Of a DNA stretch of 64,000 nt, positions 31,650 to 39,833 are shown one piece after another. This DNA is from Flammeovirgaceae bacterium (GTDB taxonomy: Bacteria > Bacteroidota > Bacteroidia > Cytophagales > Cyclobacteriaceae), in NCBI GenBank assembly GCA_016712035.1, contig JADJRT010000001.1, positions 372,001 to 436,000 of the forward strand, given 5' to 3'. Numbering within the stretch: the first letter of the stretch is position 1; the number at the start of each line of letters is the position of its first letter. Below the pieces are notes generated by a model. It saw nothing but the letters and a program-made list of their open reading frames with translations, was not told the origin of the DNA and made no database searches. The position numbers and the translations under genes were made by a program.

Positions 31650-32387
31650 TTAATTGATGGGAGGCGGAGATAAAGTTGGTGGATTTAAGTATAACTTATA
31701 TTTCAATTGAATCACACTATCATTGCTGATAAAGTCTCCGTCAATTTCATCTCTTGATGACTGGAGCGTGTAACTTATATCAAATCGATGCTTATAACTT
31801 AAGCGATAGCAGAGTCCGACTCTGGCCCTTCTTCTATTGGCAAATCGTTCATCAACCTGCTGATCCAACACAATAAACTCTTCGTAGTCTGTAAAGGCAT
31901 ACCAAAGCTTATCGTTGTAAAGATTTGGTCTATTGATACTCCAGTAGATTTCACCCTTCAGTCGAGTGCGATTGCTGATTTCCCAATCGTTTGCTTCAAT
32001 TTCGTGAAATGCCCTCACTTGGTATCGTAAAAGAAATCGCAGATCAATTTTGCGATTCTGCGTGATATGGAATCGACCGCCAACAATCGGACTAATTTCA
32101 AAAGAGCTCACACCTTCTTTTTGTAGCGTATACCCCATTGGTATTTCGCTTACCAGGTCAAGCCGGGTGAATAATACATATTCAAATGTGGGGCTGATAC
32201 TTAAATTCCGCCACTTGCCGTCTTTATTGAGTAAGGTCTGATAGCTGGTTGTGTTCTCTAACAGATACCGGTTGGCAAACGGATACGACACCTGAAAATC
32301 AAGCCATAGTTGCTCATCGTGCTGTGCATACAAAGGCCACGATATAAACGCGATTAATACAACCGTTAGTAGTTTCTGTATACGCAT
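31650..32387 (-). CDS. DUF2490 domain outer-membrane protein
   Basis: A 245-residue protein with a signal peptide (MRIQKLLTVVLIAFISWPLYAQ) and regular beta strands ending in VIQLKYKLYLN. The pattern EQLWLDFQVSYPFANRYLL...DLVSEIPMGYTLQ and the final barrel layout match DUF2490, a predicted outer-membrane barrel of unknown function. ATG at 32387 is preferred over 32426 because it gives a clean signal peptide. It lies between the porin and antiporter genes with short gaps. Confidence 0.75.
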   Translation of the reverse strand: MRIQKLLTVVLIAFISWPLYAQHDEQLWLDFQVSYPFANRYLLENTTSYQTLLNKDGKWRNLSISPTFEYVLFTRLDLVSEIPMGYTLQKEGVSSFEISPIVGGRFHITQNRKIDLRFLLRYQVRAFHEIEANDWEISNRTRLKGEIYWSINRPNLYNDKLWYAFTDYEEFIVLDQQVDERFANRRRARVGLCYRLSYKHRFDISYTLQSSRDEIDGDFISNDSVIQLKYKLYLNPPTLSPPPIN

Positions 32388-32429
32388 TTGTGAGCACAAC
32401 TTCAATAAATAACTATTAATGGCCACGGA

Positions 32430-33767
32430 TTACAACAAGGTAAATTGAATTCGGGTTTGAAAAAATTGTGTAGCACCTTTCAGGTTAAAGCGATCTAAAA
32501 CTCCATAACCATAGGCTAACTCCAGCCGAATATCTTTCGAAAGATACCAATTTACCATGGGTGTAATCCTCCAAAATTTTCCACCTTGTATTGTACCACC
32601 GTCAAGATCGAGCGTGGATGCCCGGAATAAAACTTCCCATGCTCCGGGTCCACCTTTAAAAACTGACTTCTTTACAGGCACAAATCCGAGTATCCCAGTA
32701 GCGGTATGATACGGACGCGACTCTCCTGTAATGATGTAGCTTGCCACCACTTCTCCACCAAAAAACATCGGATCATTAGCCGTGGAGGAGTTAAAACGAT
32801 GCCAATACATTTCTGATCCGAACATCCAGGAGCCGGAATTGTAATAGATCTCGGTACCAAAATGATTGGATTGATTACTTGAGAAATCACCCGTGTCGAT
32901 AAAACGAGGTGCAGGATTAGCTTCTGGTCTTGAACGCACTTTGATTTTATCATCTTCAGGTTCACCATAGCGATAATTAATTCCTACATGAAGCACTTCA
33001 TTCTTTTCTGGAGAATACATTGGAAGCCATCCTAACCGGATTACCGTTTGCCATTTGTATGTTGAAAAGGATTGATTTTTAGAAAGCCAATTTGTAAACA
33101 TACCGGCATTCCATAGTATCCGTTGCTTGGGAAGGTAGCCAAGCCACTTCACACCATCCGCAAGAATCGGAATGACATCAATGGCCATTTGCCTTTCCAT
33201 CGTCCATCCGGAATATCCATTCATTACTTTGTTTAAGGAGAACCCTTCTTTCGTTCGGCCTACAAAAAAACTTCCCCACAGTTCGGGCACTCCTATCATC
33301 AAGCCACTCTCTCGTATAAACCAGGAATCGGTAGGGCCATCGTACATGGCTCCAAATTTCCAACTGAATGTTCTTTTGGTTTTGAACTGGCCGCTGGCAA
33401 CTAAACGAAAATCACGAACAGCAAAGGTTGGTTCAAGCTTCGAACCGATGGAATCCATTTGCTGCTTTGCAATTCCATCTTGCTTGTACCCTGCAAACTC
33501 ATAGAGAAATCCTCCACCTAATTTCAACGTTGAAAAACGTCCTGGAAATAAACGCCACCGTTTATCGCGCCATTTTTCAGGAACCGAATCGGCATGCAGA
33601 ACTTCCAGCATTTCACCTTGCGTTCCATCGGGAATGTATTCTTTTTTCTCCTGGCCTGCGCTTATGCGCGGAAGGAAAATAATAACGAGAATCGACAACC
33701 CTATGAGTAGAATCTTTTTCGAAAATTCACTTCTGGTTGTCTCACCATTTTTGAAATCAAAGTCCAT
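32430..33767 (-). CDS. OprP/OprO-like porin
   Basis: About 445 residues. It has a hydrophobic export signal (ILLIGLSILVIIFLPRISAGQ), then FSTLKLGGGFLYEFAGYKQD and FAVRDFRLVASGQFKTKRTFSWKFG, the pattern of anion-selective OprO/OprP porins. Other strands include FTNWLSKNQSF and WEVLFRASTLDLDGG, and it ends FFQTRIQFTLL, an aromatic/hydrophobic C-terminal strand. It is predicted to form an outer-membrane channel; the solute is unknown but the operon suggests organic anions or asparagine/aspartate. ATG at 33767 gives a shorter lead than the alternative at 33788. Confidence 0.75.
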   Translation of the reverse strand: MDFDFKNGETTRSEFSKKILLIGLSILVIIFLPRISAGQEKKEYIPDGTQGEMLEVLHADSVPEKWRDKRWRLFPGRFSTLKLGGGFLYEFAGYKQDGIAKQQMDSIGSKLEPTFAVRDFRLVASGQFKTKRTFSWKFGAMYDGPTDSWFIRESGLMIGVPELWGSFFVGRTKEGFSLNKVMNGYSGWTMERQMAIDVIPILADGVKWLGYLPKQRILWNAGMFTNWLSKNQSFSTYKWQTVIRLGWLPMYSPEKNEVLHVGINYRYGEPEDDKIKVRSRPEANPAPRFIDTGDFSSNQSNHFGTEIYYNSGSWMFGSEMYWHRFNSSTANDPMFFGGEVVASYIITGESRPYHTATGILGFVPVKKSVFKGGPGAWEVLFRASTLDLDGGTIQGGKFWRITPMVNWYLSKDIRLELAYGYGVLDRFNLKGATQFFQTRIQFTLL

Positions 33768-33836
33768 GCAAGGAAAAAAAATAACCAAAAGTAAATACCC
33801 GAAGATATTTACCCTTGGCTATCGTTTAAGAATCAA

Positions 33837-35048
33837 TTAAAGGACTCCCAACGGAGAAATAAAACCAACGGTAAATCTGCCAGTATTATAATCATTTGCA
33901 CCAAGGCCTGTTTTAGCGTAGTCAGAATATTTATACACACGGCCTACCCAGTTAGCAAAAAATTTGATGTTGAGATCCTCCCAGGGATAATATTCAACAG
34001 CTGGAATATAGCCCCAGGCATTGCGAATATTTTCTTCACCAGCTGTATTTTGTGGATCATTCGTACTGTTCTTCCATTGCGCAATGTCCAGCATAGCCAC
34101 CAAGGTAAGATCAACTTTGGGAGTTACCCGGTACCTAAAATTCATCCAATGTCCGATATACCGGGTGTTGGCTAAGGCATACGGATAGAGATTATCTGGG
34201 ACGGTTTCACTTACAATTCCTGTTCGGTCAAGTTGTTCATCACTCCACTTGAAATCATAAATGAATCTGAATTTGCCCAGATTAAATTCATTACCCAACG
34301 CAATATAATTCATGTTGGCACTATTACCCGCGGCATCTTGGGCTTCATTAAATAGCGAGTAAGACCAAATGGTTTTTATCTTTCCATCAAGCAAGCTTCC
34401 GCGCCAGTTTGATACAAAGGCTAAAGGTGCTTTTGACTCCGTGAAATTGGGTTGGGCTCCATACAACTCATCAAAAGATTTGGTTCTGGAGTCGAGCACC
34501 TGAAAAGTCCATTGATTGTTTTTACTTGGTGTATAGGTAAATCCAACTCCGGTAAGAAAGTTATCGGCATACTCTACGATGTCGGAATACTCATAGATGT
34601 CAATCGGGTTCCAGTCAAATTCCCACGCACCCCAATCGGCACACATCTTACCAGCCGAAATACTGAATTGTGGAGTCAAGTCAAATCGAAGATAAGCCAG
34701 ATCGACCGACCGACTCAGGTTATCAATTGATTCAGAAGTTTGTGCCCGTGTATACCGATCGCGAAAACGGAAGTATACTTTCTCATGTACTTGCCCCCGA
34801 ATCTCCAATCGGAATTGTTCATTCCGGAAGCGTGTCTGGGTATATTCTTTGTCTACAAATTCATTACGAAGTGCGAAGTTCATGTTCGCAATCACACTCA
34901 CATTTTTCAACAGTCCTTGCTTTTCTTCTGGAATCAACGTTTTGTATTTGGCCGTGTCTCCCACTTGCCGTTCTTGTTTTTGTGCCCAGCTTAGGGCAGG
35001 TACCAGCAAAAACAAGAGAATCCATTTTATGTTTTTTAATGATTTCAT
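33837..35048 (-). CDS. Outer-membrane porin, OprP-like
   Basis: A 403-residue protein with a signal peptide (ILLFLLVPALSWAQ) and many amphipathic strands, for example FRLEIRGQVHEKVYFRFRDRY, FSISAGKMCADWGAWEF and YIGHWMNFRYRVTPKVDL, ending GRFTVGFISPLGVL. The layout fits the porin O/P superfamily. It is 51 bp downstream of aspA and 48-69 bp upstream of the second porin, so one transcript probably covers them. Confidence 0.75.
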   Translation of the reverse strand: MKSLKNIKWILLFLLVPALSWAQKQERQVGDTAKYKTLIPEEKQGLLKNVSVIANMNFALRNEFVDKEYTQTRFRNEQFRLEIRGQVHEKVYFRFRDRYTRAQTSESIDNLSRSVDLAYLRFDLTPQFSISAGKMCADWGAWEFDWNPIDIYEYSDIVEYADNFLTGVGFTYTPSKNNQWTFQVLDSRTKSFDELYGAQPNFTESKAPLAFVSNWRGSLLDGKIKTIWSYSLFNEAQDAAGNSANMNYIALGNEFNLGKFRFIYDFKWSDEQLDRTGIVSETVPDNLYPYALANTRYIGHWMNFRYRVTPKVDLTLVAMLDIAQWKNSTNDPQNTAGEENIRNAWGYIPAVEYYPWEDLNIKFFANWVGRVYKYSDYAKTGLGANDYNTGRFTVGFISPLGVL

Positions 35049-35099
35049 GCATTATCTAATTTAGAATCATTCATCAAAATTGTTTTCTTTTTTGCAATA

Positions 35100-36587
35100 C
35101 TATTTCTGCCCTGTTAAAGTAGCAGGATCCATTAGCTTTTTGATCTGGTCTTCGGTCAACAGTTTCTTCTCGCGGATAAGTTCGAGTATACCTTTTCCGC
35201 TTTCAAGCGCTTCTTTCGCTAGCTCTGTTGTTTTTTCATACCCGAGAACAGGATTGAGTGCAGTAACGATTCCTATGCTGCGATCAATGTTTCTTTTTTG
35301 AACATCCTCGTTCACCGTGATTCCATCAATACATTTTGTGCGGAAAAGTGGCAACGTTTTGAACAACAAACCTTGTGACTCGAACATGGCAATTGCTTCC
35401 ACGGGCTCATACGCATTCAATTGCAATAATCCCGAATGCGCAGCCATAGTGACCGCAACGTCATTGCCTATCACTTTAAAGCACACCACATTCATAAGCT
35501 CTGGCATTACAGGATTTACTTTACCTGGCATAATCGAAGAGCCAGGTTGCATCGCAGGAAGATTAATTTCGAAAATTCCGGTACGTGGCCCAGAGGCAAG
35601 GAAAATTAAATCACTACTGATCTTTGATAATGCAATGGCGAAACTCTTTAAGGCAGATGAATATATTACAAATCCTTGCTGGCTACTGGTGGCCGCAATA
35701 AGATCCTTGCTCATTATGATAGGCTTACCTGTGATCTTCGCTAAATGCACGGCACATTTTTCTGCATAGCCTGGCGAAGCGGTTATACCTGTTCCAATAG
35801 CTGTTGCGCCCATATTTTCTTCGTATAGATATGCTTCGGCTTTCTTAAGTGCCGCAATCTCTGCGTCAAGCTGATTACCGAATGCATGAAACTCCTGACC
35901 TACCGTCATCGGTACAGCATCTTGCCCTTCAGTGCGACCCATCTTAACGATGTTCTTAAACTCATCGCCTTTTTTGTGAAAGGATTGAGAAAGTGCCTCC
36001 GCTTCCTTAATTAATTTTTCATTGTGAAGGATCAATGCAACTTTAATTGCTGTTGGATAAACATCGTTGGTCGACTGCCCCATATTTAAATCATCATGCG
36101 GCTCAATAAACTGATACTCTCCTTTTTTATGGCCGCTCATCTCTAAGGCGATGTTGGCAATTACCTCACATGAATTCATGTTGGCCGAAGTACCAGCACC
36201 ACCCTGATACAAATCGACAATAAACTGATCATGATACTTTCCATCCATCACCGCCAGACAAGCTTTCTCAATAGCGACAAGTTTTTCTTTACTTAGTCTA
36301 CCATCTTCTGCGTTAGCACGAGCCGCTGCCAACTTAACAATGGCATACGCTTTCACATAGTCGGGATAGGAATTTGTTTTCATTCCACTCACCTGAAAAT
36401 TTTCTAATGCCCGAGCAGTTTGTACCCCGTAATAAGCTTCAAAAGGAATTTGCTTTTCACCCAGCAAATCCTTTTCGGTACGGGTTGTTGGTGCAATTGT
36501 AGTGCTCACTTTTTTCTGTGCCTGTGCAGATTGAAAACCAATGAGCATCACCAACAACAATAGTCCAATACATTTAATTTTATTCAT
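35100..36587 (-). CDS. aspA: Aspartate ammonia-lyase with N-terminal signal peptide
   Basis: Converts L-aspartate to fumarate and ammonia. Length is 495 residues. The catalytic SS loop and signature GSSIMPGKVNPVMPE are intact, as are GGAGTSANMNSCEVIAN, HDDLNMGQSTNDVYPTA and MGRTEGQDAVPMTVGQEF. The first 23 residues form a typical signal peptide (CIGLLLLVMLIGFQSAQAQ) before the usual aspartase start region RTEKDLLGEKQIP. Ordinary aspartases are cytoplasmic, so this one is predicted to be periplasmic. It follows the secreted asparaginase gene by 91 bp. Confidence 0.9.
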   Translation of the reverse strand: MNKIKCIGLLLLVMLIGFQSAQAQKKVSTTIAPTTRTEKDLLGEKQIPFEAYYGVQTARALENFQVSGMKTNSYPDYVKAYAIVKLAAARANAEDGRLSKEKLVAIEKACLAVMDGKYHDQFIVDLYQGGAGTSANMNSCEVIANIALEMSGHKKGEYQFIEPHDDLNMGQSTNDVYPTAIKVALILHNEKLIKEAEALSQSFHKKGDEFKNIVKMGRTEGQDAVPMTVGQEFHAFGNQLDAEIAALKKAEAYLYEENMGATAIGTGITASPGYAEKCAVHLAKITGKPIIMSKDLIAATSSQQGFVIYSSALKSFAIALSKISSDLIFLASGPRTGIFEINLPAMQPGSSIMPGKVNPVMPELMNVVCFKVIGNDVAVTMAAHSGLLQLNAYEPVEAIAMFESQGLLFKTLPLFRTKCIDGITVNEDVQKRNIDRSIGIVTALNPVLGYEKTTELAKEALESGKGILELIREKKLLTEDQIKKLMDPATLTGQK

Positions 36588-36678
36588 CTTTAATTAGTTT
36601 TAGTTTCGTTGGTAGTTGTTGGCTGATCGCTACTCGAAAACCTGTAACGATCAATCAACAACGATTAACGATCAATGA

Positions 36679-37746
36679 TTAATACGTAAAGAAAATTTCC
36701 TGAAGCTGTTTCTTATCCTTTGTTCGGGTAAGCGCAAGCATTAATAATACTCTTGCTTTCTGAGCGGTCAGGTCATCTGAAACAATAGTTCCCAACTCGT
36801 CATCATTGATTTCATCATGAAGCACCACTCTTCCTGAGGGAGCACGGCTTGCGCGGCAAACAATAATACCTGCTGCCACCGCTCTCTTCACTGCATCCAT
36901 ATACGCCTTGTTGAAGTTTCCATTTCCTACACCGGCAATCACGATTCCCGCAACTTTTTTGGCAATCAACATATCAATCATATCAGCCGGTGCATCGGCA
37001 TACATATAAACAATATCCACTCTTGGCAATTTGGTATCCGCTGTTAACACAATTGGTTTTGGAGGATTTACCTCGCGAACGGCTGATGAATAATATTCTA
37101 CCCGGCCATCGTAAGCCTGACCAACTGGGCCAGTGTTAGGCGATCCAAAAGCATCTGTCTTGGTTGTACTCATCTTCATTACTTCCCTTGCATCATAAAT
37201 ACCTTCGTTGAAACTAACCAATACACCTCTGCCTTTTGTCTTAGGATTAATTGCTACAGTGATGGCATCATATAAATTTTTTGGACCGTCTGCACTGATA
37301 GCTGTTGCTGGACGCATGGAGCCTGTAAGAACTACTGGCTTGTCGGAAGGAATAACCAGGTCAAGAAAATAAGCCGTTTCTTCCTGTGTATCGGTTCCAT
37401 GTGTTACAACGATAGCATCCGCTTCGTTTTTAGCAAAAATTTCGTTAGCACGAATGGCCAGTTTTTTCCAGATGTCAACGGTCATATCCTGACTACCAAC
37501 CGATGCAACCTGCTCACCCGAGATATTGGCAATTTTCTTTACGGATGGTATAACACCGATCAGATCGTCAATAGGAATTTTTCCGGCTGTATAACCAGCA
37601 CGATCGGCAGATGCCCCTGCGCCAGCAATGGTTCCGCCAGTTGCTAAAATGATTACCCTTGGCAAGGGCTGATTCTGAGCTTGAACTTGTATTGTCAAGA
37701 TCAGTAATGTTAAAATTGAGAGTAGCTTTTTCATTTTTATTTTCAT
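36679..37746 (-). CDS. ansB: Type II L-asparaginase, secreted
   Basis: Hydrolyses asparagine to aspartate and ammonia. A signal peptide (LLSILTLLILTIQVQAQ) directs export. Active-site motifs are ILATGGTIAG (nucleophile Thr) and VVTHGTDTQEETAYFL (second Thr, Asp), with VLTGSMRPATAISADGP and the C-terminal RASRAPSGRV. Length is 355 residues. A second in-frame ATG 12 bp downstream (37734) is an equally good start. It sits between dcu and aspA, so its product aspartate is the substrate of the next enzyme. Confidence 0.93.
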   Translation of the reverse strand: MKIKMKKLLSILTLLILTIQVQAQNQPLPRVIILATGGTIAGAGASADRAGYTAGKIPIDDLIGVIPSVKKIANISGEQVASVGSQDMTVDIWKKLAIRANEIFAKNEADAIVVTHGTDTQEETAYFLDLVIPSDKPVVLTGSMRPATAISADGPKNLYDAITVAINPKTKGRGVLVSFNEGIYDAREVMKMSTTKTDAFGSPNTGPVGQAYDGRVEYYSSAVREVNPPKPIVLTADTKLPRVDIVYMYADAPADMIDMLIAKKVAGIVIAGVGNGNFNKAYMDAVKRAVAAGIIVCRASRAPSGRVVLHDEINDDELGTIVSDDLTAQKARVLLMLALTRTKDKKQLQEIFFTY

Positions 37747-37802
37747 TTAAGTTTAATGGTGTTGTTGTGTATTTGCTTTGAGTTTTTACGAGTCTTTAGA
37801 AA

Positions 37803-39152
37803 TCACAGAATTAATTTTTGCAAAATCAAACCCGCCACGACCGAAGCCACTGTTGTGACGATACCCGGTAGCATAAAGCTGTGGTTCAATACATACTTAC
37901 CGATCCGCGTTGTTCCGGTTCGGTCAAACTGGATGGCAGTTAACAAGGTTGGATATCCCGGAATAAAGAAGTGGCCGTTGCAAGAAGCAAAGATTCCTAT
38001 TAAATAGGCTGGCGGTAAACCAAGGGAAAGCCCTAACGGCATTAATGCTTTCGCGGCTGAGGCCTGGCTGTAAAGCAACATACTCAGGATGAACAATCCG
38101 ATTGCAAACGTCCACGGGTACGAGGATACTACATTGCCCAGCGTTTGCTGAATGGTATCGAAGTTATTGTTCATAAACGTGTTACTCATCCACACCACCC
38201 CAAAAACGGCAATGGTAGCCTGACCAGCGGAAGAGAATAAACTTGCTTTCGTTACAGCAGCGGCTGTTGTATTGGCAAGCAACACGATTACACCAGTTGC
38301 TGCCAGCATAATAATCATGATCATCGATGGCATCATTACATTACCCGCATCATTGACTGCAAACCCAGGAGAGAATCCTTCCACATTTCCAAAACTAGGA
38401 AGCAACTGCGGGAATGAGCTTAGCATCACAACGGAAATAACAGCTACAGCAAAAATTACAACAGACTTAATTGCACCCGGTGCTAATGTGGTGGTTGCTT
38501 TTTGCTCGGTCTCCAGGTTCTTAGCAAACTCAGGATCTTTCATTCGCTCTTGAAATTCAGGATCTTCACTTAACTCTTTTCCGCGTTTCCAGACAAACAA
38601 CACGCCAACAAAAACTCCGATCAATGTAGCAGGAATACAGACCATTAAGATGTCAGTAAGTTTTATTCCGGACGCTGCTAAGACAGTGAGCAACGCTGCC
38701 GATGCCGCTGATACCGGACTTGCGGTAATCGCCATGTAGGCAGCAATCACACTCATACTCATCGCACGTTCAGGCCTGATTTTATTTTTGATTGTTACTT
38801 CAGCAATAATCGGCATGATCGAATATGAGATATGTGCCGTACCTGCAAACAACACAAAGGCATACGTTACTAAGGGTCCGAGAAAAGTAATTTGTTTCGG
38901 ATTGCTTCGAAGCAGATTTCCAGCAACCTGCACCAGGTAGTCCATACCCCCGGCAGCCTGAAGTGCCGCTGCTGCAGTTACTACACTCATTATAATAAGC
39001 ATCACTTCAATAGGGGGATCGGCAGGCTGCATACCGAATGCGAAGAGAAAGATGAGTAAACCAATCATACCCATCACCCCGAGCCCGATGCCAGACATAC
39101 GTGCACCGATAAAAATGCAAACTAATAATACGATAAGTTGAATAGCTATCAT
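37803..39152 (-). CDS. dcu: Anaerobic C4-dicarboxylate transporter, DcuA/DcuB family
   Basis: A 449-residue inner-membrane protein with about 12 hydrophobic helices. Dcu-family stretches are MSGIGLGVMGMIGLLIFLFAF, AGTAHISYSIMPIIAEVTI, RPERAMSMSVIAAYMAITASP and FIPGYPTLLTAIQFDRTGTTRIG. It exchanges fumarate, aspartate, malate or succinate, typically fumarate or aspartate in for succinate out. It follows the ABM-like gene by 3 bp and precedes asparaginase by 56 bp. I cannot separate DcuA from DcuB by reading alone. Confidence 0.9.
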   Translation of the reverse strand: MIAIQLIVLLVCIFIGARMSGIGLGVMGMIGLLIFLFAFGMQPADPPIEVMLIIMSVVTAAAALQAAGGMDYLVQVAGNLLRSNPKQITFLGPLVTYAFVLFAGTAHISYSIMPIIAEVTIKNKIRPERAMSMSVIAAYMAITASPVSAASAALLTVLAASGIKLTDILMVCIPATLIGVFVGVLFVWKRGKELSEDPEFQERMKDPEFAKNLETEQKATTTLAPGAIKSVVIFAVAVISVVMLSSFPQLLPSFGNVEGFSPGFAVNDAGNVMMPSMIMIIMLAATGVIVLLANTTAAAVTKASLFSSAGQATIAVFGVVWMSNTFMNNNFDTIQQTLGNVVSSYPWTFAIGLFILSMLLYSQASAAKALMPLGLSLGLPPAYLIGIFASCNGHFFIPGYPTLLTAIQFDRTGTTRIGKYVLNHSFMLPGIVTTVASVVAGLILQKLIL

Positions 39153-39155
39153 GTC

Positions 39156-39482
39156 TTAGGTATCAAGTAGGTTAAATTCAAAGAGTTGAGCATTCGCACC
39201 TTTACCCGACAACGTTTCGTGCGGGGTACCCAACGTTTGAAAGGCCCCACTCAAAAGGTCAAACTCTTTACTGAATTTGAATTCTGCCAATGCTTCTTCC
39301 GATTGCCACAGAGAATAAAAATGATATAAATTAGAAATATTAACATCTAACGTCAGGTTGTGACTCAGGCATTCGGCAGGAAGATGGTTGAAAATAAACT
39401 GAACAGTTTGTTGAAACTCCCGCTGCTTGGAATTATTAATGGTGCCTGAAATTTTTAGGAAGTACAAGATGGCATTCTGCAT
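39156..39482 (-). CDS. Small protein resembling an antibiotic biosynthesis monooxygenase (ABM)-type barrel
   Basis: A 108-residue soluble protein with one beta-alpha-beta repeat pattern: AILYFLKISG, a helix SKQREFQQTVQFIFNHL, a second strand and the segment YHFYSLWQSEEALAEF before a C-terminal helix. This layout resembles ABM-type dimeric ferredoxin-like barrels, but no catalytic residues identify a reaction. It is the first gene of the dcu operon, 3 bp before dcu, with the GTGAAT-rich region upstream. Confidence 0.5.
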   Translation of the reverse strand: MQNAILYFLKISGTINNSKQREFQQTVQFIFNHLPAECLSHNLTLDVNISNLYHFYSLWQSEEALAEFKFSKEFDLLSGAFQTLGTPHETLSGKGANAQLFEFNLLDT

Positions 39483-39833
39483 ATTGATCCTTATTTAATT
39501 TAGAGGTGTAGGACTAAACCAATCATGAGTGAATGCTTACCAATACATGTACCAAGATTTGGCCTTTGAAAATAAAAATCCAATTCACTCATTTACACTC
39601 ATTTATAATTTATTTTTTCTTCTAACCCATAGATTAAATCAATTTAGTTAACCTAATCTTCGTTACAGTTACGAAATGTCGTGAGCAATCATGGTGAATG
39701 GTATTCACAATTGAGAAAATTTGTTGGATCTCAAGGGAGATTAAATCTTAGTTAGTTTGGTAGGAAAAATAAGAAACCCGCTATTAAGCGAAGTCAAAAT
39801 CAGATATTGTTTATACTATAGATAGTAAGGGGG
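39483..39833. promoter_or_regulatory. Control region of the dcu-ansB-aspA operon with GTGAAT/ATTCAC sites
   Basis: This 351-bp gap holds GTGAAT half-sites: GTGAAT at 39529-39534, ATTCAC at 39583-39588, and a palindrome GTGAAT-GGT-ATTCAC at 39694-39708. CACTCAT is repeated at 39586 and 39596, one helical turn apart, and ATGAGTG occurs inverted at 39525. On the minus strand TGGTACATGTATTGGT (39554-39539) resembles a sigma-54 -24/-12 element but has GG, not GC, at -12. The palindrome lies about 150 bp upstream of that element, where enhancer sites often lie. Confidence 0.4.

Noticed and set aside
39539..39554. Firm sigma-54 promoter call
   Set aside because: The -12 element reads GG instead of the nearly invariant GC, so it is kept only as a possibility within the control region.
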